From: Ectopseudomonas toyotomiensis | Lineage (GTDB): Bacteria; Pseudomonadota; Gammaproteobacteria; Pseudomonadales; Pseudomonadaceae | Assembly (NCBI RefSeq): GCF_900115695.1 | Contig: NZ_FOXK01000007.1 | Span: 62,001 to 126,000, forward strand | Direction of reading: 5' to 3' | DNA: 64,000 bases | Shown here: piece by piece, positions 52,265-61,195 of the stretch | Layout: each line of letters starts with the position of its first letter | Position numbering within the stretch: the stretch's first letter is position 1 | Position numbers and translations under genes: made by a program | Notes under the pieces: model-generated | Told to the model about the DNA's origin: nothing | What the model saw: the letters and a program-made list of their open reading frames with translations, nothing else | The model's database searches: none

Positions 52265-52355
52265 GAAGTCACCTTGAGGCACGCGAGGAATGGGTATGCA
52301 GCGACTCTAGAGCGCCTGCTGCACAGCGAAATCAGCCCAAAGAATGATTTGCTAC

Positions 52356-52381
52356 GTGACCCTATGGCCACTTTTGGTCAC
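52356..52381. promoter_or_regulatory. Inverted repeat GTGACC-N14-GGTCAC between ligase and thiolase
   Basis: Perfect 6 bp half-sites with a 14 bp spacer in the control region shared by the two divergent genes, ending 4 bp before a TTAGAAT -10-like sequence toward the thiolase. A regulator-binding site is plausible. Confidence 0.35.
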
Positions 52382-52454
52382 AGGTTAGAATCAGGCCAGC
52401 AAGCCAGTCTATAAACAGACTTCACCGAGCCACACTTTCGTTTGAGGTAACACA

Positions 52455-53630
52455 ATGTCCGATATCGTCATCGTCAGCGGCGCCCGTACTCCCATGGGCG
52501 GCTTTCAAGGCAGCCTGGCCAGCGTGCCTGCCGTCGAGCTGGGCGCTGCCGCCATTCGTGAAGCAGTCAAGCGTGCCGGCATCGAGCCGGCCGACGTACA
52601 GGAAGTGATCATGGGCTGCGTACTGCCCGCTGGCCTCAAGCAAGGCCCGGCCCGTCAGGCGTCGCTCAATGCTGGCCTGCCCTCCGCCACCGGTTGCACC
52701 ACCATCAACAAGCTGTGCGGCTCGGGCATGAAGGCCGTGATGATGGCCTTCGACTCACTGAAGGCCGGCAGCAACCAGGTAATGATCGCTGGCGGCATGG
52801 AAAGCATGTCCAACGCGCCCTATGTACTGGAAAAAGCCCGCACCGGCCTGCGCATGGGCCATGGCGAGATCAAGGACCACATGTTCCTCGACGGCCTGGA
52901 AGATGCGCGCACTGGCCGTCTGATGGGCTCCTTCGCCCAGGAAACAGCAGACCAGTACGGCATCACCCGCGAGGAAATGGATGCCTACGCCATCGAGTCA
53001 CTGCGCCGTGCCCAGGCAGCGATCAAGGATGGGTCGCTGGACGCGGAGATCGTTCCGGTCACCGTCACCTCGCGCAAGGGTGAGGTGGTGGTCAAGGATG
53101 ACGAACAGCCGCTGACGGCCAACCTGGGCAAGATCCCCGCACTCAAGCCTGCCTTCAAGAAGGACGGCACCATCACCGCGGCCAACGCCAGTTCGATTTC
53201 CGACGGCGCCAGCGCACTGCTAATGATGACTGCTGATGAAGCCGCCAAGCGCGGCCTCAAACCACTGGCCAAGGTGGTTGCCCATGCCACCCAGAGCCAG
53301 GACCCGAGCGAGTTCACCCTGGCGCCCATCGGCGCCATGAGCAACCTGCTGAAGAAGAGCGGCTGGAGCAAGGACGACATCGACCTGTTCGAGATCAACG
53401 AAGCCTTCGCCATGGTGACCATGCTCGCCATGCGCGAACACGGCCTGGATCACGCCAAGGTCAACGTCTTCGGCGGTGCTTGCGCCCAGGGCCACCCGGT
53501 CGGCTCCACCGGCTCGCGGATCATCCTCACCCTGATCAACGCCCTGCAGAAGAAAGGCGGCAAGCGCGGCGTCGCCTCGCTTTGCATCGGCGGCGGCGAA
53601 GCCACCGCAGTCGCCATCGAACTGCTGTAA
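52455..53630 (+). CDS. Thiolase (acetyl-CoA C-acyltransferase family)
   Basis: A 391-residue thiolase. Acylated cysteine in NKLCGSGMKAVMMA (about residue 88), the EINEAFAMV motif, the catalytic His in GGACAQGHPVGSTGSR and the second Cys in SLCIGGGEATAVAI are all present. It either splits 3-ketoacyl-CoA in beta-oxidation or condenses two acetyl-CoA; sequence alone does not decide. Preceded by GAGGTAACACA. Divergent from an acyl-CoA ligase, pointing to degradation. A terminator follows. Confidence 0.94.
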   Translation: MSDIVIVSGARTPMGGFQGSLASVPAVELGAAAIREAVKRAGIEPADVQEVIMGCVLPAGLKQGPARQASLNAGLPSATGCTTINKLCGSGMKAVMMAFDSLKAGSNQVMIAGGMESMSNAPYVLEKARTGLRMGHGEIKDHMFLDGLEDARTGRLMGSFAQETADQYGITREEMDAYAIESLRRAQAAIKDGSLDAEIVPVTVTSRKGEVVVKDDEQPLTANLGKIPALKPAFKKDGTITAANASSISDGASALLMMTADEAAKRGLKPLAKVVAHATQSQDPSEFTLAPIGAMSNLLKKSGWSKDDIDLFEINEAFAMVTMLAMREHGLDHAKVNVFGGACAQGHPVGSTGSRIILTLINALQKKGGKRGVASLCIGGGEATAVAIELL

Positions 53631-53644
53631 GCCGGCCCACCGAC

Positions 53645-53674
53645 GAAAGAGCCCCGCAACTGCGGGGCTCTTTC
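53645..53674. terminator. Intrinsic terminator after the thiolase gene
   Basis: A perfect 14 bp stem GAAAGAGCCCCGCA/TGCGGGGCTCTTTC with a 2 nt apex followed by TTTT, 14 bp after the stop. Confidence 0.9.
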
Positions 53675-53700
53675 TTTTAGCAGGTTGTTAGAACCACCTG

Positions 53701-54330
53701 CTAGCGCATTTCGGTCAGCGCCAGCTTCACGCCGATCCCGACCAGCACTGCCCCCATCAGCCGATCGAACCAATGCCCCATGCGGGCGAAACCGGCGCGC
53801 ACGCGTGGCTGGCTGAACAGCCAGGCCACCAGACAGAACCAGAACGCCGTCGCCAACGCCAGATAGAGGCCATAACCAGCCTGAACCGCCACTGGGGTAT
53901 GCGGGTTGATCACCACGGTGAACAAGGAAAGGAAGAACAGCGTCGCCTTGGGATTCAAACCGTTGGTGACGAACCCCGTGACGAAAGCACCACGACCGCT
54001 ACGCTCGCCTGCTGCCAGATTCAACTCGGCGCTGGCCGGGTCGGCCGGACGCGCACGCAGCGCCTTGATGCCGATATACAGCAGATAAGCAGCCGCCAGC
54101 CATTTCAGCGCGTTGAACAGGACGATGGACTGCGACACGATCAGGCCAATACCGAGCAACGAATAGGTGACATGGACCAGAATCCCGGCGCCCACACCGA
54201 AAGCGCTGAACAACCCAGCGCGTCGACCGTAGCCGACACTCTCGCGCACGACGATGGCGAAATCCGGCCCCGGGCTGGCCACAGCCAGCAGGTGAATCAG
54301 GGCAACGGTGAGAAATTCAGTCCAGTACAT
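53701..54330 (-). CDS. LysE/RhtB-family amino acid exporter
   Basis: A 209-residue inner-membrane protein with six hydrophobic segments. The SPGPDFAIVVRESVGYGRRA motif near the N-terminus and NGLNPKATLFFLSLF in the middle are typical of the LysE/RhtB family, which exports amino acids such as threonine or homoserine lactone. Substrate unknown. The ATG at 54330 is chosen because family similarity begins at MYWTEFLTVALIHL; the frame extends upstream over the divergent gene. Confidence 0.9.
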   Translation of the reverse strand: MYWTEFLTVALIHLLAVASPGPDFAIVVRESVGYGRRAGLFSAFGVGAGILVHVTYSLLGIGLIVSQSIVLFNALKWLAAAYLLYIGIKALRARPADPASAELNLAAGERSGRGAFVTGFVTNGLNPKATLFFLSLFTVVINPHTPVAVQAGYGLYLALATAFWFCLVAWLFSQPRVRAGFARMGHWFDRLMGAVLVGIGVKLALTEMR

Positions 54331-54409
54331 GGCGGCTCCGCATCGACGATGAAGGTCTGGTAGGCTCGCCAATCTACTCTTGCGACCCTCCTGCGAAAAG
54401 GTACAGCTG

Positions 54410-55375
54410 ATGAGCAACAGCCCACGCGCCGTCTTCCTCGACCACGCCTCCCTCGACCTTGGCGACCTCGACATGCAACCGCTGCATCAGGCGTTCGCCG
54501 AGCTGACCCTGCACGCGCACACGCGGCCGGATCAGGTCGCCGAACGCCTGCAAGGTGCCCAGGTCGCCATCAGCAACAAGGTGCCGCTGGACGCCACCAC
54601 CTTCGCTGCCTGCCCAGAGCTGAAACTGGTTCTGGTAACCGCCACCGGCACCAACAACATCGACCTGAAAGCCGCCAACGCCCATGGTGTGACCGTCTGC
54701 AACTGCCAAGGCTACGGTACTCCGTCCGTGGCACAGCACACCTTGATGTTGCTGCTGGCCCTGGCCACGCGCCTGCCCGACTACCAGCGCGATATCGCTG
54801 CAGGTCGTTGGCAGCAAGCCAGCCAGTTCTGCCTGCTTGATCACCCCATCGTCGAACTCGAAGGCAAGACTCTGGGCATGCTCGGCCATGGCGAACTGGG
54901 CGGCGCAGTCGCCCGCCTGGCCGAAGCCTTCGGTATGCGCGTGCTGCTCGGCCAACTGCCGGGCAGACCCGCGCGCGCTGATCGCCTGCCGCTGCACGAA
55001 CTGCTGCCGCAGGTCGATGCGCTGACCCTGCACTGCCCGCTCAACGAACAGACGCGCAACCTGATCGGCGCAGCTGAGCTGGCCCTGATGAAACCGCGCG
55101 CGTTCCTGATCAACACCGCGCGCGGCGGCCTGGTCGACGAACAGGCATTGGCCGATGCCCTGCGCCGTGGTCATCTGGGCGGCGCCGCAACCGACGTGCT
55201 GCTGCAGGAGCCACCGAAGGACGGCAACCCCCTGCTGGCAGCCGACATTCCGCGCCTGATCGTCACCCCGCACAGCGCCTGGGGCAGCCAGGAAGCGCGC
55301 CAGCGCATCGTCGGCCAGGTCGTGGAAAGCGCCGCCGGCTTCTTCGCCGGTGCGCCGCTGCGAGTCGTCGGGTAA
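54410..55375 (+). CDS. hprA: Hydroxypyruvate/glycerate dehydrogenase (D-2-hydroxyacid dehydrogenase)
   Basis: A 321-residue NAD-dependent D-2-hydroxyacid dehydrogenase. The Rossmann motif is GMLGHGELGGAVARLAEAFG (about 150); catalytic Arg in NTARGGLVDEQ, Glu in LLQEPP and His in VTPHSAWGS are in place. Its position beside rsmC and its N-terminus (RAVFLDHASLDLGDLDMQPL) match Pseudomonas HprA, which reduces hydroxypyruvate to glycerate. Start ATG 54410 has AAGG upstream. A terminator overlaps its stop codon. Confidence 0.88.
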   Translation: MSNSPRAVFLDHASLDLGDLDMQPLHQAFAELTLHAHTRPDQVAERLQGAQVAISNKVPLDATTFAACPELKLVLVTATGTNNIDLKAANAHGVTVCNCQGYGTPSVAQHTLMLLLALATRLPDYQRDIAAGRWQQASQFCLLDHPIVELEGKTLGMLGHGELGGAVARLAEAFGMRVLLGQLPGRPARADRLPLHELLPQVDALTLHCPLNEQTRNLIGAAELALMKPRAFLINTARGGLVDEQALADALRRGHLGGAATDVLLQEPPKDGNPLLAADIPRLIVTPHSAWGSQEARQRIVGQVVESAAGFFAGAPLRVVG

Positions 55376-55392
55376 GCTGCGCAGCTTTTTTT
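55374..55392 (+). terminator. Compact intrinsic terminator overlapping the hprA stop
   Basis: AAGCTGCGCAGCTT, a 14 bp perfect palindrome (5 bp stem with GCGC loop), begins in the TAA stop codon and is followed by TTTTT. Confidence 0.7.
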
Positions 55393-55498
55393 GGGGCGAC
55401 GGACCAGCGCTGCGCTTTAGCAGCGATGCCCAGGTTTCTCGAACCGAGATCGCTCCTGCCCCTCTTACTTTTCCGCATCACAGATTTCAGGAAGCACC

Positions 55499-56494
55499 AT
55501 GGACCCGCGAAGCGAAGTTCTCCTGCGTCAGGCCGAGTTGTTCGGTGGCGAGCTGCTGTTGGCCGGCCTGCCGGCTGACGACCTGCTTGGTGCCCTGCCG
55601 CAAGCGCGCGGCTGGAACTGGCATGCCGGCGATCAGGCAGTGCTCGCCGCACGCTTTGCCGGCCGCAACCACTTCGACACACGCATGCCCGATGGCGACT
55701 ACCGCGCCGCCGTGCTGTTCCTGCCCAAGTCACGCGAGCTGACTGACTATCTGCTGCAAGCGCTGGCCTCGCGCCTGGCAGGTAAACCGCTGTACCTGGT
55801 CGGTGAAAAACGTGGCGGTATCGAGCGTGCGGCGAAACAGCTGGCTGCTTATGGCAAACCGCGCAAGCTCGATAGCGCGCGACATTGCCAACTCTGGTGC
55901 GTCGAGGTGGAACAGGCGCCGCCCGTACCCGACCTGCACGCCCTGGCACAGAGCTACCCATTGCAGCTGGCCGACGGGGCACTGGAGATCGTTACCCTGC
56001 CCGGCGTATTCGCCCATGGCCGCCTGGATCGCGGCAGCGCGTTGCTGCTGGAGCATCTGGATGACCTGCCCAGTGGGCACCTGCTGGACTTCGGTTGCGG
56101 CGCCGGCGTACTCGGCGCCGCACTCAAAAGACGTTACCCAGACAACGAGCTGAGCCTGCTGGATGTCGACGCCTTCGCCCTGGAAAGCAGCCGCCTGACC
56201 CTCGCGCGCAATGGCCTGTCAGCCAACCTGATCGCCGGCACCGGGATCGAATCGGCGCCAGAGGGACTCAGCGCCATCGTCAGCAACCCGCCGTTCCATC
56301 AGGGCGTACATACCGACTACCAGGCCAGCGAGAACCTGCTGAGCCAGGCGGCTCGCCACTTGATAAAAGGTGGCGAGCTGCGCCTGGTGGCCAACAGTTT
56401 CCTCAAATACCCGCCACTGATCGAGCGTCATCTCGGCCCCTGCCGCACCCTGGCAGACGCCGATGGCTTCCGCATCTATAGCGCACGACGCTGA
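55499..56494 (+). CDS. rsmC: 16S rRNA m2G1207 methyltransferase RsmC
   Basis: A 331-residue methyltransferase modifying G1207 of 16S rRNA in the 30S subunit. Two tandem domains: an inactive N-terminal half (1-150) and a SAM-binding C-terminal half with [18 protein letters not shown] (about 200) and the catalytic NPPFHQG motif (about 262), typical of N2-guanine methyltransferases. Full length for the family. Stands alone between hprA and the manganese riboswitch. Confidence 0.95.
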   Translation: MDPRSEVLLRQAELFGGELLLAGLPADDLLGALPQARGWNWHAGDQAVLAARFAGRNHFDTRMPDGDYRAAVLFLPKSRELTDYLLQALASRLAGKPLYLVGEKRGGIERAAKQLAAYGKPRKLDSARHCQLWCVEVEQAPPVPDLHALAQSYPLQLADGALEIVTLPGVFAHGRLDRGSALLLEHLDDLPSGHLLDFGCGAGVLGAALKRRYPDNELSLLDVDAFALESSRLTLARNGLSANLIAGTGIESAPEGLSAIVSNPPFHQGVHTDYQASENLLSQAARHLIKGGELRLVANSFLKYPPLIERHLGPCRTLADADGFRIYSARR

Positions 56495-56535
56495 ATTGGG
56501 GTTGCCCCCAACGCAGCGCTTGGGCACAATTGCGC

Positions 56536-56709
56536 CCGTCCTAGGGGAGTAGTCTCCCGCGAGCGCCCTGCTCGCCCGGTATACGTCAACACACTTGCTC
56601 CGCAGAGCATGGCGTATACGACCCAAGGCCTTCACAGAGAGGCCTGCGGTTTGACAAGACCTATGACACGCACAACCTAACCCGGGGCGGGAAGGTCGTT
56701 CGTGTCATA
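56536..56709 (+). promoter_or_regulatory. yybP-ykoY manganese riboswitch leader
   Basis: The 248 bp leader before the GDT1-family gene contains the conserved yybP-ykoY landmarks in order: CTAGGGGAGTAG (56541-56552), GTCAACACACTTG (56585-56597) and GACAAGACC (56653-56661). The CCTATGAC strand closing the aptamer can instead pair downstream: TATGACACG (56662-56670) is exactly complementary to CGTGTCATA (56701-56709). This class senses Mn2+ and controls manganese exporters, which fits the gene that follows. Confidence 0.85.
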
Positions 56710-56728
56710 AGCCGTGTCGACCCGCCCC
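56684..56728 (+). promoter_or_regulatory. Expression-platform hairpin of the manganese riboswitch
   Basis: GGGGCGGG (56684-56691) pairs perfectly with CCCGCCCC (56721-56728), three bases before the ribosome-binding site GTAGGAAACC. It encloses the strand that can invade the aptamer, so it may be part of a switch between translation on and off. Confidence 0.6.
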
Positions 56729-56742
56729 CTGTAGGAAACCTG

Positions 56743-57327
56743 ATGCTGGAATCGCTGTTCGTCCCCACCCTGATCGTTGCCCTGGCCGAAATCGGCGACA
56801 AGACCCAGTTGCTCGCTCTTCTGCTGGCCGCCCGTTTTCGCAAGCCCTGGCCAATCATCTGGGGCATAGTCGTCGCCACTCTGGCCAACCACTTCGCCGC
56901 AGGCGCCGTCGGTAACTGGGTCGCCGGTTTCTTCTCCCCTGCCACGCTCAGCTGGATTCTCGCCGCCAGTTTCGTCGCTGTAGCGGCCTGGACCCTGGTG
57001 CCGGACAAGCTCGACGACGACGAGGAATCCGGCCTGAAGAAGTACGGTCCCTTCCTCACCACCCTGATCGCCTTCTTCCTCGCCGAGATGGGCGACAAGA
57101 CCCAGGTCGCAACCGTGATGCTGGCCGCGCAGTACCCGCACTTCATCCTGGTGGTGGTCGGCACCACACTGGGCATGTTGATCGCTAACGTACCGGTGGT
57201 ACTGGCGGGCAATTTCGCAGCCGAACGCCTGCCGCTGACCCTGATCCGGCGCCTGGCCGCCTGCGCCTTCGCCGCGCTGGCAATCTATGCCGGCTACCAG
57301 GCAATGAAGCTGAGCGGCCTTATCTGA
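56743..57327 (+). CDS. TMEM165/GDT1-family manganese exporter (MneA-like)
   Basis: A 194-residue inner-membrane protein of the UPF0016/GDT1 family. The duplicated signature E-x-G-D-K-T is present twice: LAEIGDKTQLLALLLAARF in the first helix and LAEMGDKTQVATVMLAAQY in the fourth, within a six-helix layout. Bacterial members export Mn2+, and the gene is preceded by a manganese riboswitch, which strongly supports that role. AGGA precedes the ATG. Confidence 0.92.
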   Translation: MLESLFVPTLIVALAEIGDKTQLLALLLAARFRKPWPIIWGIVVATLANHFAAGAVGNWVAGFFSPATLSWILAASFVAVAAWTLVPDKLDDDEESGLKKYGPFLTTLIAFFLAEMGDKTQVATVMLAAQYPHFILVVVGTTLGMLIANVPVVLAGNFAAERLPLTLIRRLAACAFAALAIYAGYQAMKLSGLI

Positions 57328-57438
57328 CGGAGCAATGACGTCAACGAGCCGGCACTTCGGCCAATCCCAGCCCCCTCCTGCCTGCTGCTAAAGTGCGTGC
57401 CACGTCACAGGGTGACGGCCGGTAGTCGGGAGGGCTGC

Positions 57439-57882
57439 ATGTCATTGGATGATCGCAAGAAGGTGGTGTGCCAGCACATCGATCTGGTCTGGAACAAGGG
57501 CCGCCTGGCGCTGGCCGAACAACTGCACAGCCGCGACTTTCTCTATAAGAGTTCGTTCATTGGTCGGCCGCTCGACAGCACCGGTTTCACCCAGATGGTG
57601 CAAGACATCCGCAGCGCCATGCCGGACCTGCAGGTACTGGTCGAGGAATGCATCGCCGAGAACTACAAGGTGGTCACCTGGAGCACCCTGATCGGCACCA
57701 TCCAGAAACCCGCACTGGGCTACCCACCCAGCGACAAGGTACTGAGCATCTCGGCCATGGCCTTCTGGACCCTGACGCCGGGCAATGAGATCCAGGAAAT
57801 CTGCACCATGTTCGACATGGAAAGCTTCCGCGCTCAGTTGGGCCTGCAACCCCGTCCACTTGCCGAAACCGCCCTGCCCTGA
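57439..57882 (+). CDS. SnoaL-like (ester cyclase) family protein
   Basis: A 147-residue protein with the SnoaL-like NTF2 fold. VVCQHIDLVWNKGRLALAEQ, FLYKSSFIGRPLDSTGFTQM and the RSAMPDLQVLVEECIAENYK strand are typical of the ester-cyclase subgroup; many members have no known enzyme activity. The ATG at 57439 has GGGAGGG upstream. It stands alone, ended by a terminator shared with the convergent M48 gene. Confidence 0.8.
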   Translation: MSLDDRKKVVCQHIDLVWNKGRLALAEQLHSRDFLYKSSFIGRPLDSTGFTQMVQDIRSAMPDLQVLVEECIAENYKVVTWSTLIGTIQKPALGYPPSDKVLSISAMAFWTLTPGNEIQEICTMFDMESFRAQLGLQPRPLAETALP

Positions 57883-57887
57883 AACGC

Positions 57888-57923
57888 AAACGGCGCGCCG
57901 TGAACCATCACGCCGCGCCGTTT
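57888..57923. terminator. Bidirectional terminator between the SnoaL-like and M48 genes
   Basis: A 10 bp perfect stem AAACGGCGCG/CGCGCCGTTT around an inner hairpin (CGTGA/TCACG), between convergent genes. Confidence 0.75.
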
Positions 57924-57935
57924 CCTGGCCCGAAA

Positions 57936-58757
57936 TTAACGCCCTGCCTTGGCCTGCTCGTACAGCGGCATCACCTTGGGGATCGCCGCCTGCAGTGAGG
58001 CGATACGGCTGCTGGACGACGGGTGGGTACTCATGAACTCGGGCGGTGCCCCACCACCGGCGGCCTCCATCTTTTGCCACAGGCTGATGGCGGCATTCGG
58101 GTTGTAGCCCGCGCGGGCGGCCAGCTCCAGGCCAATCAGGTCGGCCTCGTTCTCGTTACTGCGGCTGTTGGGCAATGTCAGGCTGTACTGCACCACCGTA
58201 TCCGCCATGGCCATCCCACTCTCACCCAGTCCGAGCAAGGCACTGGCACCCTGTTTGGCGACCTGAATACCGTAGGCCTTGGACATCGCCTCACGGCTGT
58301 GCTCACGCAGGGCATGCGCCATTTCGTGGCCCATGATCGCGGCGATTTCATCGTCAGTCAGCTTCAGCTGCTCGATGATGCCGCTGTAGAAGATGATCTT
58401 GCCGCCCGGCCCGCAGTTGGCATTGAGCTCGGGGCTCTTGATCAGATTGACCTCCCACTGCCAGTTGGCGGCATCCGGGCGAAAACGCGGCGCCTGCGGA
58501 ATCAGGCGACCGGCGACGGCCTGCAGGCGCTTGGCATTATTGCTGGTCTTGTCCAGCACGCCCTTGCTCGACGCCTCGCTCAGCGTCTGCTGATAGGACT
58601 GCGCGTACATCTGATTGACTTCTTCGGCTGACAGCATGCTGAACATGTACTGCTTGCGCTCCACGCCAACCGCACCACCGCTGGTGGTATTGACGGCCTG
58701 ACACCCTGCCAGCAGCACGGCAGCAGCCAGGCCACTCAGATATAGAACCTTGCTCAT
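57936..58757 (-). CDS. M48-family metallopeptidase lipoprotein
   Basis: A 273-residue outer-membrane-type lipoprotein protease. Signal peptide with lipobox LLAGC (cysteine at about 19); the zinc-binding HEMAH (HExxH form) at about 144-148 and the third ligand Glu in NENEADLIGLELAARAGY. Resembles LoiP/YcaL quality-control proteases of the envelope. The ATG 58757 has AAGGAGAAG upstream; the frame extends to 58823 without support. Convergent with the SnoaL-like gene, divergent from the chemoreceptor. Confidence 0.92.
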   Translation of the reverse strand: MSKVLYLSGLAAAVLLAGCQAVNTTSGGAVGVERKQYMFSMLSAEEVNQMYAQSYQQTLSEASSKGVLDKTSNNAKRLQAVAGRLIPQAPRFRPDAANWQWEVNLIKSPELNANCGPGGKIIFYSGIIEQLKLTDDEIAAIMGHEMAHALREHSREAMSKAYGIQVAKQGASALLGLGESGMAMADTVVQYSLTLPNSRSNENEADLIGLELAARAGYNPNAAISLWQKMEAAGGGAPPEFMSTHPSSSSRIASLQAAIPKVMPLYEQAKAGR

Positions 58758-58889
58758 CGAGCCTTCTCCTTGAATCGGACGCCCTATGCTAGGCCGCCCC
58801 CGTGGCACGAGCAACCGCGTCACTTGCGCGATAGCCGTGCGCCATCTTTGCTAAATGCAACAGCAGCCAGATGCTCCGCATCAACCTAT

Positions 58890-58917
58890 TAAGGTTTTCC
58901 CCTGTCACGGCCGATAG
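58890..58917 (+). promoter_or_regulatory. Sigma28 (FliA) promoter of the chemoreceptor gene
   Basis: TAAGGTTT (58890-58897), 12 nt spacer, GCCGATAG (58910-58917), very near the FliA consensus TAAAGTTT-N11-GCCGATAA, 34 bp before the ATG. Confidence 0.75.
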
Positions 58918-58951
58918 CCCGTAACAGGACACACTGCGCTCGGGAGCTCCC

Positions 58952-61102
58952 ATGAAGTTCAAGTCGATCCAGTTTTCCGTCGCATTCCTCGCCGGAGCCA
59001 GTGTGCTGGCAGTGGTCGTGGCATTGGTGCTCTACGCCCTGTTCGCCAGCGACCGAACCCAGAATCTGGTGCAGCAACGCACCCAGGTATTGCTCGAGCA
59101 AATCATCGAACAGCGCCTTTCCTCACTGGCGCAGGCCCAGGTCAGCGAAATCCAGCGCGAACTGGAAGCGCCCCTGCAGATCACCGCCGACCTGGCGCGC
59201 GTCAACGCCATGCTCGGCATGACCGATGCCGACGGCAGCCCGCTGCTCAGCATCAGCCGCGAAGAACTGGCCAACCTGGTACATGAAACCACGGCGCAGA
59301 ATCCCAAGCTGCTCGGCAGCTACCTGGGCTGGGAGCCAAACGCCTTCGACGCCAGCGACGATATGTACGCCGGCAGCAAGGAAAATGGCTACGACGGCAC
59401 CGGCCGTTTCCTGCCTTGGTGGTACCGCAATGCCGACGGCAGCCTCGGTGTCGATGCCATCGGCTCGACCGAGAGCGAGGAGCTACTGCCGACCGGCGTG
59501 CGCGCGGGCGAATACTACCTGTGCCCCAAGGAACGCAAACGCCCCTGCGTGATCGATCCAGCCCCCTACGACGTCGGCGGCAAGATGACCATGCTCGCCT
59601 CCTTCACCTCACCAATTCTGGTCAACGGCGAGTTTCGCGGCATCGCCGGGGCTGATCTGGCGGTCAACTTCATCCAGGAACTGTTGGTCAAGGCCGACGC
59701 CCAGCTCTATGGCGGCGCCGGCGAGATCGCCCTGATCGCCAGCAATGGCCGTATCGTCGCCTCGACCCAGGCACCGGAAAAGCTTGGCGAGCCCGCTACC
59801 GAGCTGCTCGACGCCAACGAACTGGCCAACCTGAGCAGCCTGCAGCCCGGCATGCCGAAGTACGACGTGCATGTCGAGGACGATCCCGCCGACAGCCATA
59901 TCGAGCTATTCCTCAGCTTCACCATCGGCCAGACCGACGCTCGCTGGGTGCTGATGCTGTTACTGCCGCTGGACACCGTGATGGCTGACCTGCGCCAACT
60001 GCAGGCCGAGCTTGCCACCCAACGCGACGGCGACACCCTGGGCATGACGCTGGTGGGCTTGCTGATCGCCGGCCTGGGTCTGCTGGTAATCTGGTTCGTC
60101 GGCTACGGCATCGCCCGTCCGCTGCGGCAGATGGTCGGCATGCTCGATGACATTGCCAAGGGCGACGGCGACCTGACCGTGCGCCTGCAGGTCGACCGTA
60201 CGGACGAGCTGGGACAGATCGCTCAGGGCTTCAATGCCTTCCTGGCCAAACTGCAGACGATGATCGCCTCCGTGGTGACCTCGGTGCAGCAGGTCAGCGA
60301 TTCCTCCGAGCACACTGCCGACATCGCCATCCGTACCAACCAGGGCGTGCAGAAGCAACTGGCCGAGATCGAACTGGTGGCCACGGCGGTACACGAGATG
60401 ACAGCCACCGCGCAGGACGTCGCGCGCAACGCCACTCATGCTGCCGAGGCGGCCAACCACGCCGACCGCGCGGCCAATCAAGGCAAGCAGGTGGTGCAGG
60501 AAACCTCCAGCGCCATCGCCGCCCTGGCCAGCGAAATCGGCCGCGCCGTGGGCGTGGTGCAGAACCTGGCCAAGGACAGCGAGAACATCAACGCCATCCT
60601 CGTTGCCATACGCGGCATTGCCGAGCAGACCAACCTGCTCGCCCTCAATGCGGCCATCGAAGCAGCCCGCGCCGGCGAACAAGGTCGAGGTTTTGCCGTG
60701 GTCGCCGACGAGGTACGCAACCTGGCACAGAAGACCCAGCAAGCCACCGAAGAAATCCAGAACATGATCCAGCAGCTGCAGCAGGGCACCCGCGAAGTGG
60801 TCAAGGTGATGGAGCAGAGCCAGAGCAAGACCGACGACAGCGTGGAGCACGCCAACCAGGCCGCTCAATCGCTAGAGTCCATCACTCAAGCCGTGTCGGT
60901 GATCAACGACATGAACACGCAGATCGCCAGCGCGGCGGAAGAACAGAGCGCGGTAGCCGAAGACATCAACCGCAACGTCACCAATATCGGCCAGGTCGCC
61001 AACGAGGTGGCCGGCGGCGCCGACGAAGCCAGCCAGGCCAGCGCCCAACTGACCAAGCTGGCCGAACAGCAACGCAGGCTGATCAACCAGTTCAAGGTGT
61101 AA
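58952..61102 (+). CDS. Methyl-accepting chemotaxis protein with dCACHE sensor
   Basis: A 716-residue transmembrane chemoreceptor. N-terminal helix ([22 protein letters not shown]), a large periplasmic dCACHE domain (about 45-355), second helix ([20 protein letters not shown]), a HAMP region ([20 protein letters not shown]), and the cytoplasmic signalling domain with the CheA/CheW-binding hairpin [20 protein letters not shown]. The ligand domain has an unusual cysteine-bearing stretch, [20 protein letters not shown]. Ligand unknown. The sigma28 promoter links it to the flagellar regulon. Confidence 0.94.
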   Translation: MKFKSIQFSVAFLAGASVLAVVVALVLYALFASDRTQNLVQQRTQVLLEQIIEQRLSSLAQAQVSEIQRELEAPLQITADLARVNAMLGMTDADGSPLLSISREELANLVHETTAQNPKLLGSYLGWEPNAFDASDDMYAGSKENGYDGTGRFLPWWYRNADGSLGVDAIGSTESEELLPTGVRAGEYYLCPKERKRPCVIDPAPYDVGGKMTMLASFTSPILVNGEFRGIAGADLAVNFIQELLVKADAQLYGGAGEIALIASNGRIVASTQAPEKLGEPATELLDANELANLSSLQPGMPKYDVHVEDDPADSHIELFLSFTIGQTDARWVLMLLLPLDTVMADLRQLQAELATQRDGDTLGMTLVGLLIAGLGLLVIWFVGYGIARPLRQMVGMLDDIAKGDGDLTVRLQVDRTDELGQIAQGFNAFLAKLQTMIASVVTSVQQVSDSSEHTADIAIRTNQGVQKQLAEIELVATAVHEMTATAQDVARNATHAAEAANHADRAANQGKQVVQETSSAIAALASEIGRAVGVVQNLAKDSENINAILVAIRGIAEQTNLLALNAAIEAARAGEQGRGFAVVADEVRNLAQKTQQATEEIQNMIQQLQQGTREVVKVMEQSQSKTDDSVEHANQAAQSLESITQAVSVINDMNTQIASAAEEQSAVAEDINRNVTNIGQVANEVAGGADEASQASAQLTKLAEQQRRLINQFKV

Positions 61103-61115
61103 GGGACTTCATCAG

Positions 61116-61180
61116 GTAGGGTGCGCCGCATGCACCGGCTCTGGGCCAGCCGCGGTGTGCACAGCCTGGGCGCCCCCTCG
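61116..61180. repeat. Degenerate copy of the palindromic element at 31263
   Basis: GTAGGGTGCGCCG-ATGCACCGG at 61116 onwards matches one arm of the 31263-31339 element with a few changes; the other arm (GGTGTGCACAG-CTGGGCGCCC) is decayed. Intergenic, no gene seen. Confidence 0.5.
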
Positions 61181-61195
61181 ACACCCTGCGCAGGC

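Noticed and set aside
58795..58815. TGGCAC sequence upstream of the chemoreceptor resembling a sigma54 -24 element
   Set aside because: No GC/TTGC element at the required -12 spacing; the sigma28 match is much better.
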